The position numbers were made by a program, and so were the translations under genes. Below the pieces are notes generated by a model. It saw nothing but the letters and a program-made list of their open reading frames with translations. It was not told where the DNA came from and searched no databases. From Adineta steineri (taxonomy: Eukaryota > Rotifera > Eurotatoria > Adinetida > Adinetidae), in assembly GCA_905250115.1 (NCBI GenBank), contig CAJNOI010000072.1:1-64000 (forward strand): a stretch of DNA of 64,000 bases. The letters run 5' to 3'. Below are positions 36,375 to 47,875 of this stretch, piece by piece. Numbering within the stretch: the first letter of the stretch is position 1; each line of letters opens with the position of its first letter.

Positions 36375-39370
36375 GGTAGGTGTAGCCTATAAGCAAAAAA
36401 AACACCTTTTGATGATGAAATAATAAGAAAAAAAAATTTTTTGTTTGTATTTTCAAAAGGAAACATTCGAAACCACGTGTGAAAAAAAATTGATTTGTTT
36501 TATTTTGCAAAACATTAGGATTGTATGCGAACGTCAAATCATTCATAGCTTTGCATATTATGATTTATTATAATTCGATAAGTTACAGGTGTATTTTTTA
36601 TTTCTAATTAGAAAGTATGTTATAGAAGTATATAAAAATCGTGTTTTCGTTTCGTTTGATCGACTCACGATAAACATCGTTATGTTATAAGCAAAATATT
36701 ATTATTCGATAACCAATTACATAAGATTAAAGGCGTAACATTAGAAAGAGGGAGACACCTTATGGGAAGTAACATATCAGTAAAAGTCAACTTTTTCAAT
36801 TTATAAGAAGATAAATGTAAATAGGACTATATTAAAAAACAAATCTTTAGAGTTCCATTTAATATTTTCTTTTATTATTATTAAGCTAAAAAATATTTAT
36901 TTCAGGCTAATGAAATAGCAATGTTCGACACCTTTTATGTAAATATTTCATCCGTCATTTCTACAAAAAAAAATCCTATGAGATCATCTTTTTTTGTATA
37001 AAAACTATCTCATTAAAACGAACAAAGGAACAGCATTGAACTGATCCTAAACCATTTCTAATGTAACCCTTTGTGTATATATATGGGAAACATTCAGACA
37101 AAATGTAAAAAACTGTGAGCGCACTTTCATCCATCTTAATTTATAGAATACTCTTTGTATATTTAATTAATTTTAACGACAGTTTATTTGTTCATATAAA
37201 ATCTAGTTCGTTTGCTCACATTTATTGCTTATGACTATGTACTTACAAATATAGAATGGACGTAAATAAACAGATAGTACATATTTTTATTTTCTCTTAT
37301 ATTAAACTTTATTATTGAACTTAATCCTAGAGAAATATGAGTACTATGAAGTCATCAACGAATATGGAATTAGAATGAATGTCTGCATCTACCATTAAGC
37401 TAAAATGATAAACTAAGGATAGAAAAGAACTTAGAATGTAGCTTTACGGGAACTATATATACATGTTAGTTGTTTTCGATTTTTTTTCTTTCCAAAAATA
37501 TAGATGGACGGGGTTTGCTTTCAGCGTAAGACAAACAGTTACATAAATGAATTTAGACTTCAATATGAGTTATTCCGCTACGGATTCCCCTAGAAAACTA
37601 TTTTAATAAGTATGTTAAGTATAAATCAGGGAACTCTATTAATCAGAGATTTAGTTTTTTAAATTTAATGATGCACCAGTTATCATCCTAAATTACAATT
37701 TGGGATATGAAAAATGTGAGCATACTGTTAGTTAGAATTCGTTGAGCGGATGTTTCTCGAACGAATGTTCAATTGAAATTAGACGCATAATAATCTATGT
37801 CACTGACTCATAAATTATTTTTCTTTGTTTAAATCACTTATTAATTTGACACTGGTATCATCATTCAATGGATGCGAATTTTACATGTGGTTTTATACTA
37901 TTCGCTTTTCTATTTAATTTATTATCCATCTAATTAATAAATAAGTATAGTAGAATTTATTCGTTGTTTAAAATATGCTTCTACTTTACTAGCAGCCAAA
38001 ATATTGGTTGATCGATTTTTAGAATATATCGTAGATGTATATTATTTAATTAAGAAACATAATACTACATTGCCTGACATTGTACATTTCGATTGACTGA
38101 ACAATAAAAGACGTTATTCATATTCTATTATTTCTTGTCGAAGATTATTATTCGATCGATGTATAAGAGAGGATTTGTTCGCTCGAGTAGTATTTATCGA
38201 CTTCCTGTTTGAGAATAGAGTCCGTCGCTCGGAATGTATGCATACCATCATTAGCATTAAAATTTATTTTACTATTTGAATATGTATTGTATTTAGAATA
38301 TAGACAAATATATATTGTTATTTCTTGGAAAGTATATATTACTATTCTCTTGATGCTTCGTTAAATTTTATTTGCTATAGTAATAGATATAGAATATCGT
38401 TAACAGAAAAAAACGTATCTTATTAAGATGATAATTACTATCGATTCTTTTCTTCATCTAAATAAGAGAAAAAAGATAATATCATAGCTTCAAGATAGAA
38501 TTAGAATATATTTCAATTTATCTTACTTATCATTAGATAATTTGTAGAAAAAATTTAATTGTAAAAATATCTGTGATGTAACCGGATTTTCTTGCTAAAA
38601 AAAGAAGAATTCTATTTCTTACATATTAATGATATGTTATGAGATAAGGAAATTTTTTCAATGTACTCTTCAGGGAATCCAAATTTTCCTTTATAGAATT
38701 TAACATGCATTAATAACCACATTTCACACAATTAATAACAAGAAAAGCTTTTTTTGTTCTTCCATAGAATAGTTAATATTTAAATTCCGAATAGTAAATA
38801 TACTATTTAATATATATCGTTTATCTAGACTTCTTATTAACAAAAGAATAATTTTCAGATATCACTTATAATAATAACTTTTCAATTTGTAATAAATAAA
38901 TCAAGCGTACTCTTTCATCAATTCTAATCTTTCAAAGCATTTGAAGATTTTTGTTTACTTAAATTAATACATTTTAAATATTTTATTTGATTAATATTAT
39001 AAATTTGGCTATTATATTTTACACAAATTCAATCTAAATTATCACCATTCTAAAACTTTTTTTTTATGTTAACAATGCTACTTGAAGGAAATAAATGGAA
39101 AAGTAGAAAAAAAGAGGGAAGACGGGTGTGGGTGCGTTTTTCCATGTAAAATAATGCTCATAGAAGAAAGGAAAGGAAGAAAAACTAGAACAAATTCCCA
39201 TCTACCTATAGTATTCTAATGGAAAAAAAATGTTCTTCAATTATCTTTTTCTCGTCTTTCTGATATGATTTTCTATTATTTTATAGGCAGTATCATTAAG
39301 ATAATAGAAAGTTTATAAACGCATGTAAAATAATATTTTTCTATTATTTAAGATTAATCGATTATTAGCT
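36375..39370. other. Gene-poor interval, no gene seen
   Basis: About 3 kb of AT-rich sequence upstream of the La-RRM-Tudor gene (-) and of the 39371 gene (+). I found no exon with splice partners and no clear inverted-repeat element. Confidence 0.45.
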
Positions 39371-40402
39371 ATGCTTTATTTCATTATCATTTATTTTTCA
39401 TCATCTATAGTTCTATTAATATCTGGAAATGAAAATAGAACTATAAATCAATTATCTGTTAATATTGATTATACTGATAATAATACATGGATTTTATATT
39501 ATAATTTAACAACAAATTATTCTTATTATCTTACATTTCGATTATTTGAACATGAACAAATAAAATATGGTTTATTTCCAGCAACATATCGATATCAACA
39601 AAATTCTATACAAATTTTTCAACAATTTAACTCTTCAAATAAATTATTTTATTTATTTATTATTTGTTTTCATTTTATTCATTATGTAAATGATATTGAT
39701 ATTCAATGTAAAGATATATTTAAATCAAACAATAATTCAAATGAATCGGATATAGAATATCTTCCAACATATAAGCCAATGTTTGTACCATTAATGTATG
39801 CATTAAGTATTTTAATGCTTTTACCTGTTATTATTCAACATCGTCGTCATAAACGTGCACAAATAAATGCACGACGAAAACAAATAAGACGTTTATCAAT
39901 AACATTATCTCAAGATAATCCAAATCTTCTAGCTGAAATTGTTGAAAATGAAAGTAGAAGTTTTAAAAAAATACCAATCGAAATTGAACTTGTTTCATTA
40001 CCGTCAACAAAAACAATGCTTGATGATATTGATGACAATGATAATGTTACATTTACATTAAAAAAACTTCGACCATTTACTGAAAAATATATCGATGATT
40101 ATGATGAAGATGATATTAATGAAAGTGAAGAGCCTAGTATTAATGCAGATGATTGTATTGCTCATCTTTTAGATAATACTCCATGGAATTCATATCTTAT
40201 TGACCAATCACCAATGATTAGTTCAGGAAAAAGACAAACTAGTGACGTTTTCAAAGCACAACACAGTCCAATAATGACAACATTTCCTAATCATAGTCAT
40301 GACGATGATGATAATGATCAACTACCTATTTTAAAACCACATGCACATCATACAATAGATTTATTTCGATCAAATCCGACTTATACAGAATCAGATGTAT
40401 AA
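39371..40402 (+). CDS. Unknown single-pass type I membrane protein
   Basis: Intronless frame of 343 residues that I do not recognise. It opens with a hydrophobic signal peptide (MLYFIIIYFSSSIVLLISG), followed by a ~115-residue ectodomain with several N-glycosylation sequons (NRT, NNT, NLT, NYS, NSS, NES) and a single Cys. A second hydrophobic stretch, LFYLFIICFHFIHYV, lies in the ectodomain and is probably a core strand or helix. A transmembrane segment near residues 137-156 (FVPLMYALSILMLLPVIIQ) is followed by a strongly basic stop-transfer region HRRHKRAQINARRKQIRR. The cytosolic tail is acidic (DDIDDNDN, DDYDEDDINESEE) with His-rich parts. It has the plan of a receptor or adaptor without an enzymatic domain. 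Confidence 0.75.
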   Translation: MLYFIIIYFSSSIVLLISGNENRTINQLSVNIDYTDNNTWILYYNLTTNYSYYLTFRLFEHEQIKYGLFPATYRYQQNSIQIFQQFNSSNKLFYLFIICFHFIHYVNDIDIQCKDIFKSNNNSNESDIEYLPTYKPMFVPLMYALSILMLLPVIIQHRRHKRAQINARRKQIRRLSITLSQDNPNLLAEIVENESRSFKKIPIEIELVSLPSTKTMLDDIDDNDNVTFTLKKLRPFTEKYIDDYDEDDINESEEPSINADDCIAHLLDNTPWNSYLIDQSPMISSGKRQTSDVFKAQHSPIMTTFPNHSHDDDDNDQLPILKPHAHHTIDLFRSNPTYTESDV

Positions 40403-42323
40403 AAATTCTTGTATACATTAACTATTATTATTAGAAAAATATAACGTTATATATATTAATATCAATGTCAAGCCAGACTGATTGTTATTCAACTCGCTAT
40501 GTTTTTTTTTCTATTAAGATCTTCATTCATATTGCTCGACAGTAATAATGACTTCCGTTCTCACGTTCATATTTAGTTAATATTATTGCAATGTTAGAGT
40601 TATTCTAATCTTCAAACAGAATATTATTTTGCTAGTTTTAATAAAGAAAATATTACAATAAAATGTTTCATAATTATCTTGTTTTAAGAATAGTTATATT
40701 AAATATGGAAATTCTATGTATAGACGGATCATTCGGACGGTTGATTCATAAAAAAAATTCTACTATCTGACTTGTTTGTTCATGAATTATGACTTTTTAT
40801 AATAGTTTTTACCTTTTCTATGATTATATATCATATGTTGTTATTTATAAAATTCAAGGTAAATATTATTAAAAATGAAATATCACACAATAAAAATCAT
40901 ACCATCAACCTTCATATAATATTCTCTATGAAGTTTCGTCAAAAAGCTTTTTATTTTTTAAATAATTTAGAAAATAATAGTACACCTTGAATATTAATAT
41001 ATAGTTGTAATTTTGAGTATAAGCGAATTTATCTATGGCTGTAATATAATTGATATGCGATACGTATGACGATCTAAATTAATTAGTAAATACTATATCC
41101 CTAGAAATAATAATCATAGATATTGAATTTTGTTCATTGGAATTTCATTTACTAATTGCTAATAACGAGGGAGTATTGTTGAACATATGGTTATAATTTA
41201 CTAAAGTCATAGTGTTTTCCCTAGAGTCTAAAAATACAGATCATGACTATTATTTATCAGTGCCTGTGCTTATCTCTATAAAAGTTCAAATTGAGGTTAT
41301 ATTGACTTATACGAACCACATCATCTTATCAATTAATACTACTATATCCTGCCGTTGATAAGCGTTGTACAAAACTGAATAGAAGCTTGATAGGATCGCT
41401 TGCATAAATGTAAATTATAAATATTTCTGGTTTGATAAATATAGCACAGTAAAAAAAAGATCATAAATGCATTAGTAATCCGTATACTTAGATATATCAC
41501 GCCATTTTTGATAATCAGAAGAAACAATTTGACTACAAGCTTCACAGCTTAAAGTTTAGCAGAATTACTTCCCAGGCAGACATGATCTTTAAAAAAACGC
41601 GTTCAATCAGCGTTTTTACGAATTCTTAATTCGTTTCTACGCAGTTTTTCAGAAAGCGTTCTACTGCGTTAAAATTTACTCCATAATTACTCTCTGAAAC
41701 GCGGAGTTTAACGCAGTTTGATACGTTATTTTGTGAGATTTAACGCGTTTAGCACAAATTGTCGACCCGTTAATCATAGTAGACAAAGTTAACCCTCGAA
41801 CGGTTTTTGTGGGTCCGACAAGACCCACAACACCTTTTTTGACTCTTAAAATCTTTAATCAGGAATGTTTTCATTTATCAAGACTCATACCATCGTATAT
41901 ATGCTCGATGAAAATTATGATGCAAATCTCGATTCGTCCACGCTCAGCTTAAAACAAACAAAATTTTAAGTTCTCATTATGTAGCAAGATGAGGATACCG
42001 TTCGAGGGTTAACGGAGATAAAAATCGTAAAAATGTGCGCTTTTCCGGATTTTATTTTCGTTAGAATTTAAAAACTTCTACACGTATTTCTCCGTTTTTT
42101 TTGAGTTTTGTCTGTCTGTGTTGCTCAACAATAATTATTTCTACATCGTTATTATATTCATTCTAAAAAGAATATTTATAGTTAAATTATACAAAACAAA
42201 ACCACTGTTATAGGATTGTTTCATCAATAATATATACAGTTGACTAATGTCTTTCAATATAAATATAACAAAAAAATAAAATAATTAGTAGTTCTTTTTT
42301 TGTTGAATATATATTATGAAGAT
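40403..42323. other. Intergenic with one TTAA-flanked element
   Basis: Apart from the element at 41789-42012, a stretch at about 41590-41760 repeats the word AACGC/GCGTT in both orientations (AACGCG, GCGTTTTT, GCGTTAAA, TTTAACGC), which may be remnants of an older inverted-repeat element. No gene is supported. Confidence 0.5.
41789..42012. mobile_element. TTAA-flanked inverted-repeat element (piggyBac-like MITE)
   Basis: The 16-base ends are a perfect inverted pair, TTAACCCTCGAACGGT and ACCGTTCGAGGGTTAA, both starting at TTAA. The element is 224 bases and non-coding. Just inside the left end is a perfect hairpin, TTGTGGGTC-CGACAA-GACCCACAA (41807-41830). The perfect ends suggest recent movement. 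Confidence 0.9.
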
Positions 42324-43818
42324 TTAAGCGTCTGTTTCAGTTGTCTTTCTTGGATTACAACAAATAATAAAACGACGAAAATGAAAGCGTTGATTGTCAT
42401 TGATTGAAAATAATTCTATACGTTTAAATTTCTTTTTCTTTTTCGTCTGATTTATTGATTGATTATTTGCATTACGTAATTTTTCACTTAATTTATGATC
42501 AATTGTTGGAGGAACATAATAATTAAATGCAAAGCTATTTAGTACAGGTAAATGAGATTCAAGCTAAATATAATTAAGAAATATTGATGTATAAAAGAAA
42601 GACAATTATTTACTAATTTTGGATTATATTGACGAACAAGATCAGATGCAATTTGTTCAAAAAATTCTTGAATATTTTCACCTGTTTTACAACTTGTTTC
42701 AAAATATGTCATACTATTTCGTAGAGCAAACTTTAAGAGAACAGGTTTTGATTTTTATTAATAAAAATATTTCGAAATTTCTTACTCGTTGACCTAAATC
42801 TTCATCAACTTGTCGATCTTCAATTAAATCAATTTTATTTGCTACTAAATATCGACGTTCAATATCTAATCCAACCTACCTCAAAATTTTGTATCAGTAG
42901 AATCTTCTCTCAAACAACTTACTTGTTCAATTAATTGACTGAAACATTCAATTAAACGAAATGTTTCCATATTTGTAACGTCATAAACAAGAACAAATGC
43001 TTTTGTTGATGCATAATAACCTCGACCGATTGTTCGAAAATTTCTTTGACCAGCTGTATCCCTATAATACAAAGAAAAAATATCGTTCTTAAGTTTATAA
43101 AAGACCAGATAGAAAATTTATATCAACACACGATAGTCATATGCGATCTTTTATGATTCTAATTTAGTTTGTGATCATAAACTATAGCGTAGATAATAGT
43201 TTACGATCGAAAATATATACTTCGTCACAATGAAGTTTCATTGCATCTATTAAGATCATTTTAGCAACTATTTCATCAGTAATATCCAGGGGCGTGCCTA
43301 GGTATCGAGGGCGGGCAGCACAAATTTTTATTTCAATTTAGCACGAAAAATTTTTTCCAAAGCACGGAAGGCGTTACGCTCCGCATTCGGTACGTCCCTG
43401 ATAATATCCAACATAAACTTAAATGATTACAAATCAAACTGATAGACTCTGTAGCATATTTTAGTAAATAACTATATATTCACACTCTATTTGATCTTTT
43501 ATCTCTATAAACTAAACACACTTAATATTATCTTGTCGTAAAACATCTTTTATCTTACCATATCTGTAAATTAATCTTTGATTGTTCTACAGGAATAATT
43601 TTATTAACAAAATCAACACCTAAAAATTGATTAGATTTTATTTATTTTAATACTAAAAAATTGAATTCATTCAATATACCAATTGTAGCGCCAATATCAG
43701 TTCGAAAATCTTTTCCAGCAATAAAACGTTGTAATGATGTTTTTCCTACAAGTGTATCACCAAGTAGTAAGACTTTATACTTGACATCAAATAAATTTGT
43801 ATTGCCTCCGTTCAACAT
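42324..43818 (-). CDS. Rab-like small GTPase without C-terminal prenylation motif
   Basis: Exons 43818-43680, 43619-43559, 43061-42923, 42875-42786, 42730-42614 and 42563-42324 close in frame to 261 residues. G motifs are intact: P-loop GDTLVGKTS, switch I around FRTDIGATIGVDF, WDTAGQR with the catalytic Gln, NKID and TSCKTG. The sequence YKVLLLGD, RGYYASTKAFVLVYDVTN is Rab-like. It departs from ordinary Rabs in two ways: DTAGQ is followed by Arg, not Glu, and the C-terminus is a basic extension (QTKKKKKFKR) ending CCNPRKTTETDA, so the double Cys is internal and no CC, CXC or CAAX terminus is present. The protein may be soluble, use its basic patch, or be lipidated otherwise. The Met at 43818 is the first in frame after an upstream stop; an upstream coding exon joined at CTAG near 43870 remains possible. 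Confidence 0.88.
43287..43400. mobile_element. hAT-like MITE in Rab intron
   Basis: 114-base element with ends CAGGGGCGTGCC and (reverse-complemented) CAGGGACGTACC. It is flanked by near-identical 8-bp sequences, GTAATATC and ATAATATC, as expected for hAT target duplications. It lies in the 497-nt second intron of the Rab-like gene. Its left end is related to that of the element at 61236. Confidence 0.8.
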
Positions 43819-45988
43819 TGATTGTCGTTGTACAAGGTTATCACTATTGTTAAAAGATTGTCGACTAGTTTTTTTAAAAAAAGAAACAAATAAAAAGCAA
43901 ACGAGGATTAAACAGGATTAAACATTTTCATTTTGTTCAAAGTTATTCATTATTTCGAAATTTAATACACGATTTTCAATGTATTCATATATGAGTTGTA
44001 AGACAAAACAAACGAGAGAAGAAAAAATAACACTTGATTCTCCAGCGCTTTTTTTATTATCGAACTAATCTATTGGTAAAAATCAGTCTTCCATATCGTA
44101 TATGAAAAATGTAAACGAATAGTGAAAATCTCAATGAATAAATAATATATACAGTTGCATTTAGAATATTATTATCTTATCTTTTTTGTTATGAATATCT
44201 ATATATGATGTACAATTATCAAAAGAAAAACAACAAAAATAAATCTAGTCTATGACATCGTACATACTTTATTGTACTTAATGGCGCCATTCAAATTTTT
44301 ATTAATTCTTCCTAATATTAACACCAATGGATCATATTTCTTCTAGTGTCTATGTGTGTGGGTGTGCGATGTTCGTTGATGATACAAATTGGATCGAATG
44401 AAATGAGATTTGAATCTACAATGTAATGTTACCTATCCTGTTCGCTTTTTACATTCAATTACTTGTATAAAAAACTGATTCAAGGTGAATAGGAAAATGT
44501 CATTTTAGACAACATTTTTTTCGACACACACATACATATATATGTATACACCTTGTTTGATTTCTTACAACAACGTTCTTTCCTTTTTTTTTCTTCATTC
44601 TTCATTCGTATTGTATGTGTATGCGTGGGATATTGAAGAGAGAAACACACACGCGCGTATGTTACTCAGTCACTTGAAGTGCTGCATACAATTCTGTTGG
44701 TAAGGGATAACATTCCATCATCATCCGCCTCTTCTTTTTCTCCGCCTTTCTCTTGTATACATCTATATAACAACTTATCGTACAAGAGAAAATATATTAC
44801 TCACTTTTATTAATTACTATGTTCGAGATGAGACCTTTTTTTTCTACATAAAGGAAAATGTCAGAATGTTCTTTCTCATATATATATATATATTGAATAA
44901 AATCTTACATCATTTCCTCTTTATTGTTGGATGTTCGATCATATTAAAATTGGTATCTTGATTGATAGTGTGTTTTCGTTCTTTTTTTTTCAATTTGTAT
45001 TTACTGATAAGGTTGTAATTGTACCAATGGTATTTATTCTTTGTTCGATTTCAATGATAATATGCTTATACTTGAAATGAGATTAAAACTAAAAGTAAGA
45101 GAAGAAAAAAATAAATGAGTTCAAATGCTTGACCCTTTCACTTTTACTTTTCTTATCTTGTATAATAACAATATAAATCAATTATTCATACATAGACATT
45201 AGAAAATAAAAGTGTACAAGCATATATATATATATCCAAATGTACATCATAAGGAATCGATCAATATTTATACTGATATGACTTATATAGCCTCAAGAGA
45301 AATAGAAGAAAACAAGAGCGATAATGCATTCCTGATTAACAGTCTCGAGAAATATATACTATTAACAACAATGATGGTTATATAAAAACGTTAATATATC
45401 GTTTATTTTTCTTAACGAAAAAATAATATCATATATTTAAATCGTTTAAAAATATTCATTCTAATGAAAATTAGATGTATACCGATAGTATTAACCGAAC
45501 AATTTTTTGTTTTGAGTTACTAATAAATATGAATCCATAATTATATTTATCATATGAATACTAGATATTGTTTTTGTAGTAATCAGATGCATCAACAATA
45601 TTTGAAATCAATGAAAAACTGATATGAGCATAAAAGTATTGGTTTAATTTATCTAAATCAATAAATATTTTCACGATGAAATATATAGAAGCATGATGTA
45701 TAATGATCGATTTTGCATAATCATGAAAATTCAACTATTAACTAAACGAGCAGCAAAAATATATCGAAAAAGCTTGAAAAATAATATCCATTCCGTAATA
45801 TATCATCTATTTGTAAAATACCAAAACTCGACAGAGCATATTTGTTGAATGTATTAAAAAGATCTCAAATATATGCTTATAATAAAGAGATTAAATGGAA
45901 ATCTATATATTACATCTCATTTTTCTTCTAAATTAAAATAAAATATGTTTGATAATTGTACGATTTTTCTATACGTATGGTACTTCAT

Positions 45989-46150
45989 AGGGATGTGCGG
46001 TGTCAGTGCAGATACTGGAAAAAACTGGCACTGAACGCACTGACTTTGAGCTCACTGAAGCACTGATGATGTCGGTGCACCGACATCTTCAGTGAGCTTA
46101 GTACCAGTAATATCAGTGATCAGTAAACTGGTACCGCGCATCTCCAAGTA
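45989..46150. mobile_element. Small inverted-repeat element with central palindrome
   Basis: Flanked by the 9-bp direct repeat GTACTTCAT at 45980-45988 and 46151-46159. Subterminal ends GGGATGTGCGGT and (reverse-complemented) GGAGATGCGCGGT are alike. The interior is built from the words CACTGA/TCAGTG and contains a 34-bp palindrome at 46061-46094, with arms CACTGATGATGTCGGTG and CACCGACATCTTCAGTG differing at one position and no spacer. The end sequence resembles hAT-type TAGGGATGTGC ends. Non-coding. Confidence 0.75.
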
Positions 46151-46624
46151 GTACTTCATCGTAATCTTTTAATCAAACTTTGGATGTTTATCTTTTTGTA
46201 GACACCAAGATTACTTTTACATCAACAAAAATAACACGCATATGTCGCTTTGTAGTTTTCACTGTTATTCTAATAAATTATTTTTTTAATTAAAAAGAAA
46301 AACGGTGCTAAATGAAACTTTCTAGAGACATACTCAGTATGAAGATGTTGGCGACACAATGCTCATACATCTCTCTATGACTAAAGAGTCCTAATAGTAT
46401 CCTCACCTTACTACTTAGAATCACTTTAAAAGTACCGGAAGTCATGCTGTTTCAAGATTCTATAAGACTTTATCAAGTCATTGTTACTTATTCATATTTT
46501 AGTTGCATAAATCGAATTCGTTCGATAACTGATTAAGTGTATAAAAAGAAATTCTGAAAATTCATTTCGAAATTGTTATAGTTGATAGCATGGTCATTGA
46601 TAGAGCATACCAGATAAAAAGAAA

Positions 46625-46849
46625 GGTCAGAAAAAGTGAGCTCGAAATTTAGAGTTTACGACTTCGTGGTATCTCAACAAATTCCAACATTTAACTCCAT
46701 GTATTTTTCTTGAATAACTTCGGTCGATTCAGAGTAACCAAGAGTATTTTTATGAGCAATCAGAAATAGATGGTTCAAGTTCTGAGCTGAGACTTTCGTT
46801 GAAAACTAGACATTCGTAAACTCGAAATTTCGAGCTCACTTTTTTGACC
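46625..46849. mobile_element. Long-TIR element with 9-bp flanking repeat (Mutator-like MITE)
   Basis: The left arm at 46625-46661 and right arm at 46813-46849 are inverted copies of about 37 bases beginning GGTCA(G/A)AAAA and containing GTGAGCTCGAAATTT, with two or three mismatches. Both sides are flanked by AAAAAGAAA, nine bases, the usual duplication size of Mutator-like elements. The flank is low-complexity, so the duplication is weaker evidence than the arms. Non-coding. Confidence 0.75.
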
Positions 46850-47829
46850 AAAAAGAAAAACTTTGTCAAAAATGTAATGAGTATTTATCTTTCAAAGATT
46901 GTTTCGAAATAGATATTTATAACTGTTGTTGCGTCCAATGTTCAATTCCTTCACTATACGAATGACTTTGTTGTATAATTCGATTTATCTGAAATCGTTC
47001 TATAAACTAGTGTATACATACATACTATTTCTTAATCTTCGATCGTTATTAGTTCAATGATGAATCATTAAATAAGATTTAGTCGATGATAATAATTAAT
47101 TTATTATTCAACTGATTGAAAGCTTTTAGTCTGATAAAATGCATTATCTAAGACAAACATCATTAAAATCGATTGAGAAAACAAGATTTTTTTTATTTCA
47201 TTTAGAAGATGAAGAAAATATTTACTTGCAGTTTTGCATCAATAAGTACTGATTCGAATTATTCATTGTCAAGTCGGAAATATATAGTAATATGTTCAAA
47301 AAATTCAGCATATCCAAGTATTACTATTTGCTATTAACAAAATACATGAGATGTCTTAAATTTTTCTTCGCTACCGTTAACTGAATCTATGAATAGATTA
47401 ACATCGTCGATTTATAGCCTATTGACATCGAGATTTAGATGTTATTATTAAGTGGATTTCTACAGAGGAAATTGAAAAATGAAAAGTGTCATAAAAATTC
47501 TCATTGTCAATATCTAAGACAAAAACTTCGATTATATCTAAATTAATGATATATATAGCAATCTTTATATCAATTTGATTAATTATTATTATTGAATAAA
47601 TAATAATCATTTACTTATTAAAAATTAATTTCATATGTTAACCTCTTAATGATATACTTTATCGATTAAACGATATGATGTTTGGGAATAGTCTTAGTTC
47701 TTGCATTGCGTGACATAAATTTTGCGATGGTAATTTTCTTATATTCTCTCAGACAAGAAATGATTTGAATTACAAACATCTTAGAGACTATGTTGCATTA
47801 ATTTGTTCTCATCTATAATAGAACAAAAA

Positions 47830-47875
47830 AAAGGAAAAAGAAAAGAAAAGAAAAGAAAAGAAAAGAAAGAAACGG
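47830..47875. repeat. AAAAG pentanucleotide microsatellite
   Basis: Tandem AAAAG units, about eight, slightly degenerate at both ends, within intergenic DNA. Confidence 0.85.

Noticed and set aside
41590..41760. Cluster of AACGC/GCGTT words as a transposon
   Set aside because: The words occur in both orientations, but no paired termini or flanking duplication could be found, so it is mentioned only as a possible remnant.
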